In this document: one piece after another, positions 50,489-59,722 of the stretch
Numbering within the stretch: position 1 is the stretch's first letter
How the letters are laid out: every line of letters begins with the position of its first letter
Origin: CAZSSH01 sp964609825
GTDB lineage: Bacteria; Verrucomicrobiota; Lentisphaeria; Victivallales; Victivallaceae
DNA length: 64,000 bases
Reading direction: 5' to 3'
Assembly (NCBI GenBank): GCA_964609825.1
Contig: CAZSSH010000007.1
Location: forward strand, 1-64,000
The notes under the pieces: generated by a model
Database searches by the model: none
Told to the model about the DNA's origin: nothing
What the model saw: only the letters and a program-made list of their open reading frames with translations
Program-made: the position numbers and the translations under genes

Positions 50489-51721
50489 TTAAAAGTTGTG
50501 GCTGACGATCCCGTCGCGCAATTTTGGCTCAAACCAAGTTGATTTGGGCGGCATGATTTCGCCCGCGTCGGCAATCGCCATCAGCTGGTTGACGGTGGTG
50601 GGATACATCGAAAAAGCGACTTGGTACTCGCCTGAGTCGACCAGTTTGATCAACTCGGCGGTGCCGCGGATACCGCCGATGAAATCGATTTCTTTGCTGG
50701 TGCGCGGGTCATTGATCCCGAGCAGGGGGGCCAAAATATTGTCCTGCAAAATACTGACGTCGAGTTGGCCGATGACATCGAGTTTGGCAATGTCAAATTT
50801 TGGGGTCAATAAAAACCACTTCTTGGACAAATACATCTTGAATTGGCCGCCTTTATTTGTTTCGCCGTCGGCGGCGGGAGTGATGACAAATTTTTCGCCG
50901 ATTTTGGCCATAAACGCGGCTTCGCTGAGACCGTTCAGTGATTTCACTGCGCGGTTGTAAGGCAAAATCGCCAGCTGGGTCGCCGGAAAGGCGACGGCCA
51001 AAAAGTAGTTGTAGGCCTCTTTGCCGGTATGGTTGGGATTTTTGGGCGCGCACTCGGCGGCGGTGCGGGCGGCGGCGGCGCTGCGGTGGTGGCCGTCGGC
51101 GATGTAAAACACGGGGACTTGAGCTGCGAACAGCCCGGCCAATTTTTGGCTGGTCGCTTCGTCGAGCCGCCAAACCGTATGGCGGATTTTGTCGGGGGCG
51201 GTAAAATTAAAGAGCGGCGATTTTTTGATCTCGCCGGCAATCAAACTGTCGATGGCGCCCGAGTCCTTATAGGTGAAAAATGCCGGACCCGTGTGCGAAC
51301 GCAGCTCCATTACGTGACGGGTGCGGTCGTCCTCTTTGTCCTGCCGGGTCTTCTCGTGTTTTTTGATGATGCCTTGTTTGTACTCCTCGGCCGAGGCGGC
51401 GCCGATGACGCCGGTCTGGATTTGCTTGCCCATCTGCAACTGGTAAATATAGAGGTGCTCGCCCTTGTCCTCGGTCAGGGGGACGATTTGGCAGAGCTTT
51501 TGAAAAGCGGCTTTGGCCTGATTGTAAACTTTTTCGTCATGAAGATCAATTCCCGGCTCGAGATCGATTTCGGGGCGCGACACGTGCAAAAAGGAGTAGG
51601 GGTTGCCCTCGGCGAGCACCGCCGCTTCTTTGCTGTTAACCACATCATAGGGAACCGCCGCCACTTGCGCCGCGCGGTCGGCCGGGGGAACTAAGCCGTG
51701 AAAGGGTAAAAATTGAGCCAT
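50489..51721 (-). CDS. DUF1015 family protein
   Basis: The 410-residue protein matches DUF1015: PFHGLVPPADRAAQVAAVPYDVV at the start, IIKKHEKTRQDKEDDRTRHVMELR, FYIADGHHRSAAAART and a C-terminal DFIGG. A biochemical role is not established with certainty; family members often sit near serine-synthesis genes. Its neighbours here are one-carbon (MTHFR) and histidine genes, so a link to serine/one-carbon metabolism is plausible. It begins 3 bases after the MTHFR stop. Confidence 0.88.
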   Translation of the reverse strand: MAQFLPFHGLVPPADRAAQVAAVPYDVVNSKEAAVLAEGNPYSFLHVSRPEIDLEPGIDLHDEKVYNQAKAAFQKLCQIVPLTEDKGEHLYIYQLQMGKQIQTGVIGAASAEEYKQGIIKKHEKTRQDKEDDRTRHVMELRSHTGPAFFTYKDSGAIDSLIAGEIKKSPLFNFTAPDKIRHTVWRLDEATSQKLAGLFAAQVPVFYIADGHHRSAAAARTAAECAPKNPNHTGKEAYNYFLAVAFPATQLAILPYNRAVKSLNGLSEAAFMAKIGEKFVITPAADGETNKGGQFKMYLSKKWFLLTPKFDIAKLDVIGQLDVSILQDNILAPLLGINDPRTSKEIDFIGGIRGTAELIKLVDSGEYQVAFSMYPTTVNQLMAIADAGEIMPPKSTWFEPKLRDGIVSHNF

Positions 51722-51724
51722 GAT

Positions 51725-53146
51725 CTATTTTTCCTGTGAAATAATGGTATTTTCAAATTTGGTTAATTCGTTGTGGTGGGCCGCCAGCCGGACAATTTTG
51801 ACATGGAGGCACTCGGCGGCGGGGGCGACTTCGCAGTTGCCGTTGGGCTTGACGCCGCCGCAGGGTCCGTTGGCCAGCTTTTTGGGACAATTCTCAACGC
51901 AAATATAAAAAGTGTCGGTCAAGCGGCATCTGCGGCAGCTTTTGCAGCTGCAAAGCACTTTTTTGAGAATCCGTCCGCTGGAGGCGCGCTGTTTGTTGCT
52001 GTTGGCCAAAAAGAATTTGCGTAAATTGTACTTTAAGGACTCAAAGCCGGAGATTTCCACCTTGCCGAGCTCGTTGGCGCGGATGGTCTTGTCGTCCTCC
52101 GGAAACGGCCGGTTGAGCGTGCGGTCATAGAGATAAAAACTGTCCGAAAAGGGCGCCATCTCGGTACGCGCCAAATAGGAGTTGTACTCCTCAAGCCAGT
52201 GCTCAAAGCTGGTGAACTCCTTGAGCGCTCCGGCAATCCGCTCGGCCGCGATCTTGGCCCGGTGCGGGAGCTCGGCCCCCATCAGTTGGACGCCGCTGTA
52301 GCCGAGGAAACGGCAGCCCGCCGCCTGCAATTCGAGCCGCCGGTATTGCGCGGCCTCAAACTGGTTGGTTGAGTACCGCAGCTCCTTTTCCAGAATTTTA
52401 CGAAAATCGGGGGAGATGTTAACCCCCGGCACCAGATTGGCCAAAATCCGCTCGACTCGCTCCGGCGTCAAAATCACCAGCCGCGCAATCATCGGGTAAA
52501 TCAGATTGCACTTGGTCAAATACCAGCGCAATGATTGCAGTTTAAGCATATCCCAGCCCGTCTGGGTGACGATAAAGCTGGCGCCCGACTCCAGTTTTTT
52601 GGTGAGCTTGAAATATTGGCCGAATAAATTAAAGGGGGTGTACTGAAACGGGTTGACGGCCACCCCGGTGTAAAAATGCGATTGAAAAAGTTTGACCGTC
52701 TCCAAACTCTCGGTAAAGTGCCGCTTGCGGGTGTCTCGCGCGCTCTCGCCGGGAACCGCGTTGCCGCTCACGGCGACGAGGTTGACGAGCCCGGAGGTCT
52801 CGGCAATTTTGCCCAAATCCTCGATTTCGCCGCGGGTACTGTCAAAACCGGAAACGTAAATTACGTGACGGTCGCGGTTTTCGGGAGAGAGCGCCGAGGC
52901 GTATTCGACGGCGCGCCATGCATTGAGATTGCCGTAACGGTCGGTAATGGCCAGCGAGCAGTGGATGTCCTTGATCCCGAGGACGGCCTCTTCCAACGCC
53001 GCCAGCCGCTCGCTGGAGGCGGCCGGATCGTTGTCCTTGCCGGGGGAGCCCTGCTCAATCAGCAGGGCGAACTCACCGCGGTCCAAGATACTTTTAAAGC
53101 GGTTCTCCCGCTTGGCAAAATTCATCTGCAGTTGAAGCTCGCTCAT
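51725..53146 (-). CDS. Methylenetetrahydrofolate reductase with MetV-like zinc C-terminus
   Basis: The 473-residue protein has a diverged MetF-like TIM barrel (about 15-320; HCSLAITDRYGNL, GFDSTRGEIEDLG, LVNLVAVSGN, NPFQYTPFNLFGQYFKLTKKL, GASFIVTQTGWD), and a C-terminal Cys-rich MTHFR_C/MetV-type domain (about 395-455; CSCKSCRRCRLTDTFYICVENCPKKLANGPCGG). MTHFR reduces methylene-THF to methyl-THF for methionine synthesis or acetyl-CoA pathways. In many anaerobes the Cys-rich domain is a separate protein; here both are joined. It overlaps the upstream gene by 4 bases (ATGA). Confidence 0.88.
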   Translation of the reverse strand: MSELQLQMNFAKRENRFKSILDRGEFALLIEQGSPGKDNDPAASSERLAALEEAVLGIKDIHCSLAITDRYGNLNAWRAVEYASALSPENRDRHVIYVSGFDSTRGEIEDLGKIAETSGLVNLVAVSGNAVPGESARDTRKRHFTESLETVKLFQSHFYTGVAVNPFQYTPFNLFGQYFKLTKKLESGASFIVTQTGWDMLKLQSLRWYLTKCNLIYPMIARLVILTPERVERILANLVPGVNISPDFRKILEKELRYSTNQFEAAQYRRLELQAAGCRFLGYSGVQLMGAELPHRAKIAAERIAGALKEFTSFEHWLEEYNSYLARTEMAPFSDSFYLYDRTLNRPFPEDDKTIRANELGKVEISGFESLKYNLRKFFLANSNKQRASSGRILKKVLCSCKSCRRCRLTDTFYICVENCPKKLANGPCGGVKPNGNCEVAPAAECLHVKIVRLAAHHNELTKFENTIISQEK

Positions 53147-54207
53147 TTCTTTGCCTCAAACTCTTTGATGGTTTCCTCAATCTGTTTGCGGCCGGGGTCG
53201 AGGATAAAAAACAGTCCGCCCACGAGATTAAACGCGATCACGATCGCCGTATAGATCAATTGCCCGGTTTTGGCTTCTCCCGTCGACAGACCCGCCGCCA
53301 CCAAAATAGTGATAGTTACCACATCGCGTCCGCCGACTCCGGCCGGAAAAATCGGGATCAACCCGACCACGTTGCCGATGGCCACCGCCGCCACCAGATT
53401 TAAGATGGTAATTTCATTGGTGCAGCCGACCCCCTGCATCAAAAAGTAAAACACCAGTACGCACATCAAGTGGACAAAGAAAATGCTGATGATTGTGAGC
53501 AATGTGAGTTTGCCGGTCGATTTTTTGTAAATATCGGTGGCGGCGGTCATCCGGGTAATCATGCCTTTGGTGAGCTTGTCTCCCCAGCGCATCATTGGTC
53601 CGATCAAGGGCAACGCAAAAAAGAAACGGTGAAAGAAAACGGCCAAAGAAGCGCCCAGTCCGGCCAGACACAGTCCCGCCAGCGCGGCGATCCAGAGATA
53701 AATCATCGACTCGGAGAGTGTCACTTGCGGTACTTGCACCTTTAACAGCAGCGGCACCGACGGCCCCAAAATCAGCAGGACCATCAAAAACAAGGCGATC
53801 ATCCCGATGATCCGGTCCATCAAAATCGAGAATGCGCCTTCGAGTTTCTCCCCCTTCGCCGTGCGGCCGGAGAGCACCCCCATTTTGACCACGTCACCGC
53901 CGATGGCGCCGCCGGGGATGACCAGCGAAAAAAAGTTGCCCTGAAACGTCAGTGACAGCGCCTCAAAATATGAAATTTTGACATTGATCATTCTGGCGAG
54001 CTCATGCCAGCGAAACGAGCAGACAAAAATATGTGACCCGTAAAAAAACAGCGCCGGGATCAGATAAAGATAGTTAAAGTTGCTGAACCCCTCAATGATC
54101 TCTTTGGGATTGCGTGCAATCAAAAAAGCGACGATGCCGCCCGCCAGCGCCAGTTTTAAGAAAAGACCGGCAAATTTTTTGAGTTTTCTGAGTAACATTG
54201 TTTGCAT
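53143..54207 (-). CDS. Flippase-like membrane protein (UPF0104/LPG synthase TM family)
   Basis: This 354-residue protein has about eight membrane segments and the features of the UPF0104 family: FLIARNPKEIIEGF near the start, FRWHELARM, LVIPGGAIGGDVVKM, MDRIIGMIALFLMV and GLIPIFPAGVGGRDVV. It lacks the MprF synthase domain. Such proteins are thought to act on lipid-linked substrates. It heads the seven-gene operon to 45573. I chose ATG 54207 after GAGGA; ATG 54198 is also possible. Confidence 0.82.
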   Translation of the reverse strand: MQTMLLRKLKKFAGLFLKLALAGGIVAFLIARNPKEIIEGFSNFNYLYLIPALFFYGSHIFVCSFRWHELARMINVKISYFEALSLTFQGNFFSLVIPGGAIGGDVVKMGVLSGRTAKGEKLEGAFSILMDRIIGMIALFLMVLLILGPSVPLLLKVQVPQVTLSESMIYLWIAALAGLCLAGLGASLAVFFHRFFFALPLIGPMMRWGDKLTKGMITRMTAATDIYKKSTGKLTLLTIISIFFVHLMCVLVFYFLMQGVGCTNEITILNLVAAVAIGNVVGLIPIFPAGVGGRDVVTITILVAAGLSTGEAKTGQLIYTAIVIAFNLVGGLFFILDPGRKQIEETIKEFEAKK

Positions 54208-54277
54208 TTTCCTCAAATTGCGTATTTATTAAAATAGCATGTTTTTATTTTTTAGCAAGCAAAATCAAAGGTTTATT

Positions 54278-57200
54278 ATGAGTATTCTGAAATTATTCGT
54301 CACGAGTCCGGAAGTTTTGGGTTTCCGCCGGCTTCCGTCCCGCGCGACGCTGTATCCTTTTGAGAGTGAAGCCGCCGCATTGCAGGTCAAAAAAGAGTTT
54401 TCGCCATTTGTCACCGACCTCAACGGCGCTTGGAAATTTCAATATACCGAAACTCCGGAAAACATCAATGAGTCGGTTGCCTCGGCGGTATTGGATGACT
54501 CCAAGTGGGATGACACCGTCGTCCCCGACTGCTGGGTGATGCACGGTTACGATTACCCGCATTACACCAACGTCCAGATGCCGTATGCCGAGTTTCCGCC
54601 CGAAGTACCCAAGCGCAATCCGACCGGCATTTACCGTCGTAATTTTGAAGTAAAAGACTTGTCGCGCCGCCAGATTTTGCACTTTGACGGGGCGGAGAGC
54701 GCGTTTGTCTGCTTTGTCAACGGCCAGTTGGTCGGCGGCTCCAAGGACAGTCGCGGCGCAAGTGAGTTTGACGTGACTTCCGTGCTCAAAAAAGGTGTTA
54801 ACCAGCTTACCGTGATTGTGGTCAAGTGGAGCGACGGCACCTTTTTGGAGGATCAGGACCATTGGTACTTGCCGGGCTTGTCGCGCAGCGTTTACCTTTA
54901 CAGCGTCCCCGAGAAGTACATCGCCGACGCGTTTGTCCAAGTGACTCTCAAAGATAATTACACTTGCGGCGTCGCCGATTTGCAGATCCATGCCGCCAAT
55001 TTGGGCGAAGGGGATGTTGTCACGGCAAAAATCTTTGACGCTTGCGGTCGGGAAGTCGCCGCTGCCGAGATCAAAACGGTCGAATACGGCACCAACGACC
55101 CCGTGCGCCGCGAATTAAGGGGTCGCCTCGAGCTTGCCGGCGTCGCCTTGTGGAGCGCCGAAAATCCGGTATTGTACATCGCTGTATTCTCCCTGGTTTC
55201 CGGCGGCAAAGTCGTCGATGCGACCTCGTGCCGCGTCGGCTTCCGTCATTACGAGATCCGCAACCGCGACTTTTTGATCAACGGCAAGCGCGTCCAGATC
55301 AACGGGGTCAACCGTCACGATCACCACGATACCAAGGGCAAAGCCGTGCCGTACGAGTTTATGAAGCTCGATGTGGTTACCATGAAGCGCTTTAATATCA
55401 ATGCCGTGCGCACCTGCCATTACCCCAATGCACCCGAGTTTTACGACCTCTGTGACGAGTACGGCTTGTATGTGATTGATGAGGCCAATATTGAGCACCA
55501 CGCGTTTTACAACGATTTTTGCCGCAACCCGCAATGGGCGGGCGCCTTTGTCGACCGCGCTGTCCGGCTGTTTGAGCGCGACAAAAATCATGCCTGCGTC
55601 TATGCCTGGAGCTTGGGCAACGAGTCCGGCTACGGCGCCAATCATGCGGCGATGGCCGGGTATTTGCGCTACCGCGACAAATCGCGGTTGATCCACTACG
55701 AAGGGGCCATCAGCGGTGACCCGTGGGAGCGTGACCGCATCAATCTTGAGCTTACGGATTTTATTTGCCCGATGTATCCCTCGATCGAGGCGATTGTCCG
55801 CTGGTCCAAAGAGTGCACCGGCGGCCAGCGCCCGCTCATTATGTGCGAGTACACCCATGCCATGGGCAACAGCAACGGGAGCTTAAAAGATTATTTCCAC
55901 GCCTTTGAGACCTGTGCCGGCTTGCAGGGCGGCTTTATTTGGGAGTGGATCGACCACGGCATCAAACAGACCGCGCCCGACGGCCGCGAATATTGGGCCT
56001 ATGGCGGCGATTTTAATGATCAACCCAATGATGCCAACTTTTGCACCGACGGGATCGTCTGGCCCGACCGCAAGCCGCACCCCGGCTTGTATGAGTTTAA
56101 GAAACTGGCACAGCCGGTGCGCATCCGTTTGATCGATGCCGCATCCGGTCGCATCGAGGTGGAAAACCGCCAGTATTTCAGCAACTTGAGCAAATACAAT
56201 CTCGTGTGGCAGCTGGAGCTCGACGGTGAAGTTGTCGACCAAAACATTGAGCTCATGCCCGAGCTCGCTCCCGGCAAGAGCGCCCAGATGGTGCTTTTGA
56301 TCAACCGCCCGGCGGCGCTGCCTGGTCAGAAATTTGTGCTGATCGCCAAGACCGTGCTGCGTGAAAATAACCTTTATGCCGACAAAGGCCATGAAGTTGC
56401 AATGGATTGGTTTGAGCTCCCGGTATTGAAATACGTTGCCGCCAAGCCGTTGGCCGCCGTGTTGCCCTCGATTGTCAAAAATGCATCGGAGGCTGTTCTT
56501 AAAACGGGCTTGCTCACCGCCAAAGTCAATGCGCACGGATTGACTTCGCTGCAATTGGGCGACACTGAGTTTTTGGCTGGAGCCGCCAAGCTGAGTTTGT
56601 GGCGCGCCGCCACTGACAACGATGGGATTAAGCTCTGCTTTGAGGATCATTTGAAGTCTAAGTGGTTCAAAACCTTGCACCGCTGGGTGGATAAGGGCTA
56701 CGACCGCTTTAAACTCACCGCCGCCAACTTCGTCCAAAACGGCGAAGCCATCGAGCTCCGGTTCCTCGCCGGTGCGCCGGGGGTGGAAAATTTGGAGATC
56801 GAGTTTTTGCAGACCATTCGACCCTTGAGCAACGGGGCGGTGTCGCTGGAAAACACCTTTGTCATTCCCGAGGAATTTGACGATCTCCCGCGTCTCGGTA
56901 TTACCTTAGCGCTTAAAAAAGAGTTTGACCTCGTCCGTTATTTCGGGCGCGGCCCGTTGGAGAACTACATTGACCGCGACGCGGCCAGTTATCTCGGCTA
57001 TTTTAAGACCACGGTCGATGAGATGTATGTGCCTTACGTGATGCCGCAGAGCAATGGCAACCGGACTCAAACCGAGTACGTCGCCATGCGCAGCGGTCAA
57101 ACCGGCGCCGGTCTCCTCGTAGTTGCCCCTGCCGGGATGGAGTTCTCGACTTCGCGCTGGAGCGAGGAGGCGATTTACGCCGCCAAGCATACCATTGATC

Positions 57201-57385
57201 TCGCGGACGAAAACGTGGTTTACCTCCACCTCGACGTCCGCAACCGCGGCATCGGTACCGGCAGCTGCGGTCCCGATACTTTGGACGAGTACAAAATCCG
57301 ACCGGGCCGCTATCAGTTTAATTTGATCTTAGCCGGCCTTGATCAGGATACTTGCGCCAGAGAGGTCGCCCGCAAGCTGGTATGA
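54278..57385 (+). CDS. lacZ: Beta-galactosidase, LacZ-type (GH2)
   Basis: The 1035-residue protein is a full LacZ-like GH2: jelly-roll (about 40-210), two Ig-like domains, TIM barrel (about 325-610), and a C-terminal small-chain domain with GRGPLENYIDRDAASYLGYF. The acid/base Glu449 is in WSLGNESGYGANH and the nucleophile Glu524 in LIMCEYTHAMGNSNG; DEANIEHH is the metal/substrate block. There is no signal peptide, so it is cytoplasmic. The start at 54278 has AAAGG upstream; a longer frame from 54239 has no SD. Its stop overlaps the helicase start (ATGA). Confidence 0.95.
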   Translation: MSILKLFVTSPEVLGFRRLPSRATLYPFESEAAALQVKKEFSPFVTDLNGAWKFQYTETPENINESVASAVLDDSKWDDTVVPDCWVMHGYDYPHYTNVQMPYAEFPPEVPKRNPTGIYRRNFEVKDLSRRQILHFDGAESAFVCFVNGQLVGGSKDSRGASEFDVTSVLKKGVNQLTVIVVKWSDGTFLEDQDHWYLPGLSRSVYLYSVPEKYIADAFVQVTLKDNYTCGVADLQIHAANLGEGDVVTAKIFDACGREVAAAEIKTVEYGTNDPVRRELRGRLELAGVALWSAENPVLYIAVFSLVSGGKVVDATSCRVGFRHYEIRNRDFLINGKRVQINGVNRHDHHDTKGKAVPYEFMKLDVVTMKRFNINAVRTCHYPNAPEFYDLCDEYGLYVIDEANIEHHAFYNDFCRNPQWAGAFVDRAVRLFERDKNHACVYAWSLGNESGYGANHAAMAGYLRYRDKSRLIHYEGAISGDPWERDRINLELTDFICPMYPSIEAIVRWSKECTGGQRPLIMCEYTHAMGNSNGSLKDYFHAFETCAGLQGGFIWEWIDHGIKQTAPDGREYWAYGGDFNDQPNDANFCTDGIVWPDRKPHPGLYEFKKLAQPVRIRLIDAASGRIEVENRQYFSNLSKYNLVWQLELDGEVVDQNIELMPELAPGKSAQMVLLINRPAALPGQKFVLIAKTVLRENNLYADKGHEVAMDWFELPVLKYVAAKPLAAVLPSIVKNASEAVLKTGLLTAKVNAHGLTSLQLGDTEFLAGAAKLSLWRAATDNDGIKLCFEDHLKSKWFKTLHRWVDKGYDRFKLTAANFVQNGEAIELRFLAGAPGVENLEIEFLQTIRPLSNGAVSLENTFVIPEEFDDLPRLGITLALKKEFDLVRYFGRGPLENYIDRDAASYLGYFKTTVDEMYVPYVMPQSNGNRTQTEYVAMRSGQTGAGLLVVAPAGMEFSTSRWSEEAIYAAKHTIDLADENVVYLHLDVRNRGIGTGSCGPDTLDEYKIRPGRYQFNLILAGLDQDTCAREVARKLV

Positions 57386-58773
57386 CCGCCAGACTGTACT
57401 TTGATAACGGGACATTGGGGCTGGATGGTTTCCCCGGGGAGCCGTCCGGCGAATTGCTCCGTTATCTTAAGTCCGACCCCCGCAGCGGCAACCGGCGCGG
57501 CCGCGCCTGCGATTATGCGGCCATCGTCATGGCCATGCAGCGGCAAAAAATTGCTTTTTTTGATCAGGTGCGCGCTTTTGCTCCTTTGGATGAGCTCGCT
57601 TTGCGCGAAAACATCATCCCCCGGCCGCACCAAATGCAGGCGTTTGAGGCTTGGCGCAAAGCATATTACCGCGGGGTGGCGGCGCTCCCCACGGGGAGCG
57701 GCAAAACGATTTTAGCGGTGATGGCGATCGCGGCCTTAAAGCGCCCGACGATGGTGCTGGTGCCGACGATTGACCTTTTGCAGCAGTGGCACGCGGTGTT
57801 GAGCCGTTTCCTCAATCTTCCCATCGGGATACTGGGGGGCGGCGAGCGTGAAATTTTGCCCGTTACGGTGAGTACTTACGACTCGGCGGTCCTCAATATG
57901 GAGTTTGTCGGCAACCGCTTTGCCTTGCTGGTTGCCGATGAGTGCCATCACTTGCCGGGGCCGGAAACCAGACTGGCGGCGGCGATGTGCATCGCCCCTT
58001 TTCGCCTCGGGTTGTCGGCGACGCCGGAGCTTGCCGATGATCGGCAGCAAGTGCTCTTTGATCTGATGGGGCCGCTGGTTTGTCAGATCCATATTGACGA
58101 GCTGGAGGGCAAGGTGTTGGCCGATTATCTGGTGAAACGCGTCTTTCTCAACCTCGATGATGACGAGGCGGCCGATTACCAATTTCACCGGCAGCGCTAT
58201 GTCGATTTTCTCAAGCTTAACCGCATCAACTTTGCCTTGCCCTCCGACTGGGGGCGCTTCCTCGGGCTTTGCGGCCGCAGTGATTACGGCAGAGAGGTCT
58301 TTGCTTCCTTTTTGCGGCAACGTGAAATCGCCCGCGGCGGCCGCTCCAAGTTTCGTACTATTTGGGACTTGTTGCAAACTCATGCCGGGGAGCAAATCAT
58401 CATTTTTACCGCCGACAACCCGACTGCGTACCGGATCGGCGAGGAGTTTATGCTCCCGGTGATCACCCATCAGACCAAATTGCGCGAGCGAAAAGAGTTT
58501 TTGGATGCGTTTCGAGCGGGAGATTATCCGATTCTGGTAACCAGTAAAGTTTTGAATGAGGGCGTGGACGTCCCGGCGGCCAACGTCGGGATCGTCGTCT
58601 CGGGGTCGGGCAGCGTCCGCGAGCACGTGCAGCGCTTGGGGCGGATTTTGCGTCCCGCCCCCGATAAAAAACAGGCGGTCTTGTACGAGCTCATCAGCGC
58701 CAATACGGCCGAGGAGTCGGTGAGTGATCGCCGCCGTTCGCATCGGGCTTATACTTCACGCAAAAAATCTTGA
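57382..58773 (+). CDS. Superfamily 2 DNA helicase, XPB/Rad25-like
   Basis: The 463-residue helicase has Walker A LPTGSGKT (about residue 105), motif Ia (MVLVPTIDLLQQW), motif II ADECHHLPG, motif III LSATPE, a middle thumb-like insertion (about 240-300), then motif V (VTSKVLNEGVDVPAAN) and VI (QRLGRILRPAPDK). The layout matches XPB-type helicases that melt and repair DNA. The start is coupled to the beta-galactosidase stop (ATGA). It is convergent with the MBL gene (7-base gap). Confidence 0.88.
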   Translation: MTARLYFDNGTLGLDGFPGEPSGELLRYLKSDPRSGNRRGRACDYAAIVMAMQRQKIAFFDQVRAFAPLDELALRENIIPRPHQMQAFEAWRKAYYRGVAALPTGSGKTILAVMAIAALKRPTMVLVPTIDLLQQWHAVLSRFLNLPIGILGGGEREILPVTVSTYDSAVLNMEFVGNRFALLVADECHHLPGPETRLAAAMCIAPFRLGLSATPELADDRQQVLFDLMGPLVCQIHIDELEGKVLADYLVKRVFLNLDDDEAADYQFHRQRYVDFLKLNRINFALPSDWGRFLGLCGRSDYGREVFASFLRQREIARGGRSKFRTIWDLLQTHAGEQIIIFTADNPTAYRIGEEFMLPVITHQTKLRERKEFLDAFRAGDYPILVTSKVLNEGVDVPAANVGIVVSGSGSVREHVQRLGRILRPAPDKKQAVLYELISANTAEESVSDRRRSHRAYTSRKKS

Positions 58774-58780
58774 ACTATCT

Positions 58781-59569
58781 TTATTTTAGCTCAAAGCCGT
58801 CGTTTTCACCATTGATGATTTTGCCGACGGCGGGCATCGGAAAGTGGCAGCCGGCGACCGTTTTACCGTTTTTTGCAGCGCGCTGAAGAATTTTTCGGCG
58901 GCTTTCGGCGGCTTTTCCGGGGTTCATATCATAGGCGCAGCTGATTTCCGGGTCAGGAAGCTGCCAGACGGTGGCGTGCATCAGGTCGCCGAAAAACATG
59001 TAAATATGGTTTTCGTAAACGGTATGTCCGGGCGTGTGACCGGGGGCGTCAAGCGCATAAATTCCCGGAAAAATTTCCTGATCCTGTTCAAATAAGTTGA
59101 TTTTGTACAATCCAAAAACCTGATTTTGCAACTCCGCATCGGGCTCATTTTTCCAGTAATTGTACTCTTTGTGCGAAAGGTAGACCTCGGCGCCGGGAAA
59201 CGCGGCTTTACCATCGGGGCCGATGAGACCGCCGATGTGGTCCGGGTGCATGTGGGTGATGAGGATAATATCGATTTTTTCGTTGGCAAGCAATGCTTGT
59301 GTATTGCCCTTGGCGGGGCCGTAACCCGCGTCAATGAGGATATTTTTGCCGTTTTGCCGGAGTAAAAAACAATTGATTGAGGACGGAGCCTCTGTTTCGC
59401 TGAACGTTTTTGCCAATTCTTTGGCCGGTGCATTAAATAATTTCATCGGCATGGAGGCCGGTGCATCTTTGATGATCCACATGCTCCCTAGTTTGACGAT
59501 GTCACTGCCATTGGCCAACCCGAGTACGCTTATTGACGCTACCCACAACGAAAGAACACATTTCAACAT
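58781..59569 (-). CDS. Secreted MBL-fold metallohydrolase
   Basis: The 262-residue protein has a signal peptide (LKCVLSLWVASISVLGLANG), then the metallo-beta-lactamase fold with ILIDAGYG, LITHMHPDHIGGL (zinc ligands HxHxDH), LDAPGHTPGHTVYE, FFGDLMH and GCHFPMP. Many periplasmic members are lactonases or arylsulfatase/beta-lactamase relatives; the substrate cannot be read. I chose ATG 59569 with AGGGGG 5 bases upstream; an in-frame upstream extension to 59617 lacks SD and signal. Confidence 0.88.
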   Translation of the reverse strand: MLKCVLSLWVASISVLGLANGSDIVKLGSMWIIKDAPASMPMKLFNAPAKELAKTFSETEAPSSINCFLLRQNGKNILIDAGYGPAKGNTQALLANEKIDIILITHMHPDHIGGLIGPDGKAAFPGAEVYLSHKEYNYWKNEPDAELQNQVFGLYKINLFEQDQEIFPGIYALDAPGHTPGHTVYENHIYMFFGDLMHATVWQLPDPEISCAYDMNPGKAAESRRKILQRAAKNGKTVAGCHFPMPAVGKIINGENDGFELK

Positions 59570-59722
59570 AAAACCCCCTGGAACCACGGTGCCTTTTGCT
59601 CCGGATGAAGCGCACACCGACTGTCAATATATGCCGCAAAATATAAAATGCAATCGAAAAAACAAAAAAAACACATTTTATTTTGTCCGACATTACGACA
59701 AAAGAGAAAATTGACAAAAAAA

